A stretch of 37,307 nucleotides of DNA. It comes from an uncultured Bacteroidales bacterium (GTDB lineage Bacteria > Bacteroidota > Bacteroidia > Bacteroidales > WCHB1-69). The notes beneath the pieces were generated by a model. The model worked only from the letters and a program-made list of their open reading frames with translations, had not been told where the DNA came from and did no database searches. The stretch lies in assembly GCA_900316305.1 (NCBI GenBank), contig ONCM01000028.1, positions 1 to 37,307 on the forward strand. The letters are read 5' to 3'. The position numbers and the translations under genes were made by a program. Of the stretch, positions 33,134 to 37,307 are shown one piece after another; position 1 is the stretch's first letter, and each line of letters opens with the position of its first letter.

Positions 33134-36100
33134 TCAGTTCTTAATACAACGGACAGAAACACCTTGCGCTCTGTATCTAGTGGCAGTACCTGCACCAAAA
33201 TTAGCAGCGTCGTAGTTGATGTAAGCGTCATTGTACTGTTCATTGTTGCTCCATGTAGAGGTCCAAAACGTAGCTTCCTGACCAAATATATTATAGCTTC
33301 CGCTCAAACAATAACCAGCTGGCATGGCACTAAAACCGGTACTATTATTCGTTTCAGGAGAATTACCTGGGGTGTCTGCCGAAGTGGAGCTGTTCCACCC
33401 AGTAGTACTCGACAATGCCTTCGCATCCGCTCCATAATAGGAGTTCGACTGTATATAATTCTTCAAAGTGGCGAACTCTTCTTTGGCAGGGACATGCCAA
33501 CCACTAGGACAAATACCCTGCACTTTGGACGCAGCCGTTGTAGCCGTACCCGTGCTCGTGTTGTTACAAGCAGCAGACCAATTATACAACTTCCCGTACG
33601 TGCTCCCATTGGATGAGCTTCCATTAGGATAATAGTAATACCTAGTTGTGGTAGACGAACTAGTGCCACCATAGTCAATGGAATTTCCATTGGCATAATG
33701 TGTGGTCCTCATGTTCTCTTTCATCCAGCATTGTTCACCGATCTCAACGGTGTGATAAGTGTTACCATCGTAGTCGCTAACTGTTGCAGAACCGGCACAC
33801 GGACGATCCACGAGCACCAGCTTCACAGCAAAACCGCCATAATTAGCCTGTGAATTATCACTTCTAAACCTCAGTGTCAGATCCGAATTAGACGCAGAAG
33901 GTGCCAACGGAATGACATTGCCGTTACCACGGAATCGTTTCAGATATCCAGTGGTCGCATTGGTGACAACTCCTTCATACACATCAAGGTAGTCATAATC
34001 ACTGGTGGCACTTTCGGTAGCGTATGAACCTGACACCATCATCACCTTGTAATTCAGGTTGTTGGACTCAATCGTTAAGTATCCGTTCAAACCATTCTCA
34101 GCGTAGTTGCCGTCGGGGCCGCCAATGTCATACACCCAAATCTCCTGACCGACGTTCAAAGTGATGGTCCTATGTCCTGATCGTGGTACCGCATAGTAGT
34201 TGCCTCTTTGGACCATAACCTGATCACTGTAGGAAGTGCCGCTTACATTTGAAGCAAACGCTCTGATATAGTACGTCGCAGTGGTACTGGTAAGTTTGGT
34301 CAACGAAGCCTTGAAGGTGTTTGAAGCCGTATCGACAATCACATAATTATTGTTCTGAATGGTAGGATTCTCCGAAGTACTCCAACAGAACCCCTTGGCA
34401 AAGACCAATTCGCCATCGTTGGGAGTCACCTGGGCTGTCACATACGGGAAATTAATCAAATCACCAGCGTGGGTATTCGTAATGGTCACACTCGGACGAA
34501 TGCCCATTGCATTTTGCATACTGTCAATTATTTCTTGCATCTGGCCGACAAGCCCATCGGGCACATCACGCACACAGCGCACAGCAAGAGGTGAATACTT
34601 TGCATAATTTGGCACATTAAGCACAGCTGCATCATAAAGCAACCCGAATGTTTCCCCCGCTGAGCTAGAATATTGAGTGGAAAGCCAAAGAGTGGCACTT
34701 TGGTTATACCCAGGACCGTAATCGGTGGCAGGTAAAATCGACAATCCCGTAGCATTATTGGAGGCCAAGTCATTACCCACCGCACAGTTAACGCTGGACG
34801 TCGCCCAATCGGTATTGGCAGCCAACGCCTTTGCAATTCTGGACGTATTGCCAGAACACAAGTAATCACCAACACTTCCCACATAGTTGGTCAGCTGCGT
34901 AAATTCAGAGTTGCTGGGCACGTGCCAACCAGAGGGACAGATGCCCTGTACGCCGGAAGGATTGGAAGTAGAACTGACTTGACCGTTCATCGCCACATCC
35001 CAAACGTACAAATAGCCGAACCTCGGTTCCCAACTGTTATCCGGACGCGACGGAACGAGGTATGAAATCGCACTTCCTCCAGGGGTATGCGTAACCCGAA
35101 GATTCTCTTTCATCCAACATTGCTGGCCAATTTTCACCGTATTGTATGCGTTTCCATCCACATCATAGACTTGGGAAGTTCCGCACGCGAACGCAGCATC
35201 GTCGTTACTCTGATTGGCCAACGCGTTCTGCAGATTGGCGATTTGATCCTGCTGCTGGGCAAGCTGTGCCGACAAGCTGCCCACAGTCTGATCAATCATG
35301 GCTTGAATTTGTGAAGCGTTATAGACGGTCGGCTTGTTCAAGATTTCCGCCACACCGCTCGTCGCGTTCCAGTCGGAATTTACCTGATTGAACTCCGGAG
35401 TCGGGGTCGGGATGGTGTATTGATGCGTGCCGTCGCCATCAACCACGGTGATGATGACATTAGAGCCGGAGGCAGCCGCCGACACTGTCGGGGAGAAACC
35501 GGCAGGACCTTCGGGGCCCTGAGGACCCGTAGCACCCGTGGGGCCTTGCGGACCAGTAGCACCGGTAGCACCAGTAGCTCCGGCAGGACCTTGCGCACCG
35601 GCCGCACCATTCGTCACCACGAAAGTCGTGGTGGTGCCATCCGTAAGATGTATCGTATAGGTATTTTCCAAACCACTCGTCACAGGACCCGTAATAGACT
35701 GGATACCAACACCGGCAGGACCTTCAGGACCTTGAGGACCCGTAGCACCTGTGGGACCTTGAGGACCTTGCGCACCAGTTGCACCAGCAGGGCCTTGCGG
35801 ACCGGTAGCACCCGTCAACCCCTGAGGACCTTCGGGACCGGCAGGACCAACAGGGCCTTGAGGGCCTTGCGGACCTGTAGCACCAGTAGCTCCAGTAGCA
35901 CCGGCAGGACCTTGCGCACCGGCAGCACCGTTCGTCACCACGAAAGTCGTGGTGGTGCCATCCGTAAGATGTATCGTATAGGTATTTTCCAAACCACTCG
36001 TCACAGGACCCGTAATGGACTGGATACCAACACCGGCAGGACCTTCAGGACCCGTGGGACCAGCAGGACCTTGCGCACCAGTAGCACCCGTTGGGCCTTG

Positions 36101-36811
36101 AGGACCTTGAGGACCAGTAGCACCCGTCAAACCCTGAGGACCTTGCGGGCCTTCAGGACCCGTGAGACCTTGGGGACCAGTAGCACCAATGGGACCTTGC
36201 GGACCTTCGGGACCGGCAGGACCTTGAGGGCCCGTCGCACCAGCAGGACCGGCCGCACCGGCTGCACCATTCGTCACCACGTAAGTGGAAGTGGAACCAT
36301 CGGTATAATGAATGGTATAGGTGTCTTCCAAACCACTCGTCACAGGACCCGTAATGGACTGGATGCCACGACCGGGAGCACCGCTACCTAATGGCAACGT
36401 AATGGTGTTGCCACCAGAAATGCTCAGCTGGTCGCCATTGAGTAGAAGCGTCTGGACAGAACCTTCACCAGCCGCACCGTTGGTCACCACAAAAGTAGAG
36501 GTGGTACCATCGGTATAATGAATCGTATAAGTATCATTCAAACCACTCGTCACAGGACCCGTGATGGACTGGATGCCGACACCGGCAGGACCTTGAGGAC
36601 CCGTAGCACCCGTGGCACCTGTGGGGCCTTGAGGACCCGTGGCACCAATCGGACCTTGAGGACCTTCGGGACCAGCAGGACCCTGGGGACCGGTAGCACC
36701 CGTCAAACCTTGAGGACCTTCGGGACCAGCAGGACCGGCAGGACCAGTAGCACCGGCAGGACCTTGAGGGCCTTCAGGACCAACAGGGCCTTGAGGACCC
36801 GTAGCACCTGT
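33134..36811 (-). CDS. Collagen-like surface protein with coiled coil and two FISUMP domains (main part)
   Basis: The N-terminal part, continuing from the right edge, is made of GXY collagen triplets ([10 protein letters not shown] type, rich in Pro, Gln, Thr, Ala) interrupted by a recurring ~40-aa module: [28 protein letters not shown]. After the last triplets comes [20 protein letters not shown], a motif I associate with phage tail-fibre and collagen-like proteins, then a coiled coil ([20 protein letters not shown]) that could trimerise the chain. The C-terminal ~700 aa hold a first FISUMP-type domain ([25 protein letters not shown]), a fibronectin-like domain ([11 protein letters not shown]), a CUB-like segment (YLDVYEGV), and a second FISUMP domain ([16 protein letters not shown]). 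No sorting domain is visible. The true start lies beyond the window; the frame is broken at 36811/36812 by a 19-bp duplication, and removing one copy restores a 1384-aa open frame. Confidence 0.88.
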   Translation of the reverse strand, partial: TGATGPQGPVGPEGPQGPAGATGPAGPAGPEGPQGLTGATGPQGPAGPEGPQGPIGATGPQGPTGATGATGPQGPAGVGIQSITGPVTSGLNDTYTIHYTDGTTSTFVVTNGAAGEGSVQTLLLNGDQLSISGGNTITLPLGSGAPGRGIQSITGPVTSGLEDTYTIHYTDGSTSTYVVTNGAAGAAGPAGATGPQGPAGPEGPQGPIGATGPQGLTGPEGPQGPQGLTGATGPQGPQGPTGATGAQGPAGPTGPEGPAGVGIQSITGPVTSGLENTYTIHLTDGTTTTFVVTNGAAGAQGPAGATGATGATGPQGPQGPVGPAGPEGPQGLTGATGPQGPAGATGAQGPQGPTGATGPQGPEGPAGVGIQSITGPVTSGLENTYTIHLTDGTTTTFVVTNGAAGAQGPAGATGATGATGPQGPTGATGPQGPEGPAGFSPTVSAAASGSNVIITVVDGDGTHQYTIPTPTPEFNQVNSDWNATSGVAEILNKPTVYNASQIQAMIDQTVGSLSAQLAQQQDQIANLQNALANQSNDDAAFACGTSQVYDVDGNAYNTVKIGQQCWMKENLRVTHTPGGSAISYLVPSRPDNSWEPRFGYLYVWDVAMNGQVSSTSNPSGVQGICPSGWHVPSNSEFTQLTNYVGSVGDYLCSGNTSRIAKALAANTDWATSSVNCAVGNDLASNNATGLSILPATDYGPGYNQSATLWLSTQYSSSAGETFGLLYDAAVLNVPNYAKYSPLAVRCVRDVPDGLVGQMQEIIDSMQNAMGIRPSVTITNTHAGDLINFPYVTAQVTPNDGELVFAKGFCWSTSENPTIQNNNYVIVDTASNTFKASLTKLTSTTATYYIRAFASNVSGTSYSDQVMVQRGNYYAVPRSGHRTITLNVGQEIWVYDIGGPDGNYAENGLNGYLTIESNNLNYKVMMVSGSYATESATSDYDYLDVYEGVVTNATTGYLKRFRGNGNVIPLAPSASNSDLTLRFRSDNSQANYGGFAVKLVLVDRPCAGSATVSDYDGNTYHTVEIGEQCWMKENMRTTHYANGNSIDYGGTSSSTTTRYYYYPNGSSSNGSTYGKLYNWSAACNNTSTGTATTAASKVQGICPSGWHVPAKEEFATLKNYIQSNSYYGADAKALSSTTGWNSSTSADTPGNSPETNNSTGFSAMPAGYCLSGSYNIFGQEATFWTSTWSNNEQYNDAYINYDAANFGAGTATRYRAQGVSVRCIKN

Positions 36812-36830
36812 GAGGACCCGTAGCACCTGT
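36793..36830. repeat. 19-bp direct duplication that breaks the collagen-like frame
   Basis: GAGGACCCGTAGCACCTGT is present twice back to back (36793-36811 and 36812-36830). Nineteen bases is not a multiple of three, so it shifts the frame; deleting one copy gives continuous [12 protein letters not shown]. The same 19-mer is also the very last 19 bases of the window. Confidence 0.9.
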
Positions 36831-37307
36831 CAAACCTTGAGGACCTTCGGGACCAGTGGCACCAGCAGGACCTTGCGGACCTTGAGCGCCCGCTGCACCG
36901 GCCGCACCGTTCGTCACCACATAAGTGGAAGTGGTGCCGTCTGTGTAATGGATTGTGTAGGTGTCCTCCAGACCGTTGGACAAAGGACCGGTAATGGACA
37001 CGATACCACGACCGGGAGCACCGCCGCCAGAAGGCAACGTTACAGTGTTACCACCGGAAATGCTCAGTTGATCACCAATAAGCGTAAGCGTACCATCAGT
37101 ATAATGAATAGTATAGGTATCCTCTAAACCATTGGTCAAAGGGCCTGTGATAGACACGATGCCGACACCGGCAGGACCAGCAGGACCAGTAGGACCTTCG
37201 GGACCAGCAGGACCTTCGGGACCAGCAGGACCGGCAGGACCAGTAGCACCGGCAGGACCTTGAGGGCCTTCAGGACCAACAGGGCCTTGAGGACCCGTAG
37301 CACCTGT
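36812..37307 (-). CDS. Collagen-like surface protein, upstream part, runs off right edge
   Basis: Open on the minus strand from the right edge to the 19-bp duplication. It encodes triplets ([21 protein letters not shown]), then two 'SITGP' modules ([16 protein letters not shown] and [16 protein letters not shown]) separated by [17 protein letters not shown], then more triplets. No signal peptide or credible start codon is present, so this is an internal part of the same protein as the 33134-36811 segment. In the first module the sequence jumps from TDG directly to [10 protein letters not shown], skipping the usual VVTNGAAG, in frame. Confidence 0.78.

Noticed and set aside
35480-37307. Dense short repeats at the right end as CRISPR or a microsatellite
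   Set aside because: They translate cleanly as GXY collagen triplets on the minus strand.

Overview
The window looks like a piece of a Bacteroidota genome, most likely Bacteroidales. The reasons are a C-terminal type IX secretion (T9SS) sorting domain, a C10 (streptopain-type) peptidase, two FISUMP-type domains, secreted proteins built from Cys-bracketed repeats, and candidate promoters carrying the Bacteroidetes -7 element TAnnTTTG. All genes lie on the minus strand, so transcription runs from high to low coordinates. No rRNA, tRNA, CRISPR array, IS element or phage gene was seen, and no gene-free stretch reaches 300 bases.

Right part (33134-37307): a collagen-like surface protein, open at the right edge. 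It has GXY-triplet blocks separated by a recurring 'SITGP' module, a short coiled coil, and a tail with two FISUMP domains, a fibronectin-like domain and a CUB-like segment. A strong intrinsic terminator follows it.

Middle part (23982-33030): ordinary metabolism and envelope genes. In transcription order these are a ROK-type sugar kinase, an alpha-D-phosphohexomutase, an ADP-forming acetate/acyl-CoA ligase with fused subunits, and a dsbD-lnt pair. The kinase and mutase plausibly act in series on hexose phosphates. The dsbD-lnt pair serves envelope thiol chemistry and lipoprotein maturation.

Left part (1-23831): an 18.6-kb cluster of four tightly spaced genes for secreted proteins. They are a 3431-aa beta-helix/CARDB giant, an orphan 403-aa Cys-rich protein, a thrombospondin-type-3 (Ca-binding) repeat protein, and an 1892-aa repeat protein that alone carries a T9SS sorting domain. 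A separate C10 peptidase gene follows; its repetitive C-terminal region runs off the left edge. The four-gene cluster is the best candidate for an undescribed system: one operon for a multi-part surface assembly, whose parts resemble pieces of single giant proteins in other phyla.

Caution: both ends of the window lie inside repeats. Frame breaks at 790/791, 1173/1174 and 36811/36812 each follow immediately after a 99-bp segment that recurs exactly elsewhere in the window, and the window itself ends on one of those 99-mers. This pattern points to k-mer assembly joins rather than true mutations, so the terminal genes should not be called pseudogenes on this evidence.
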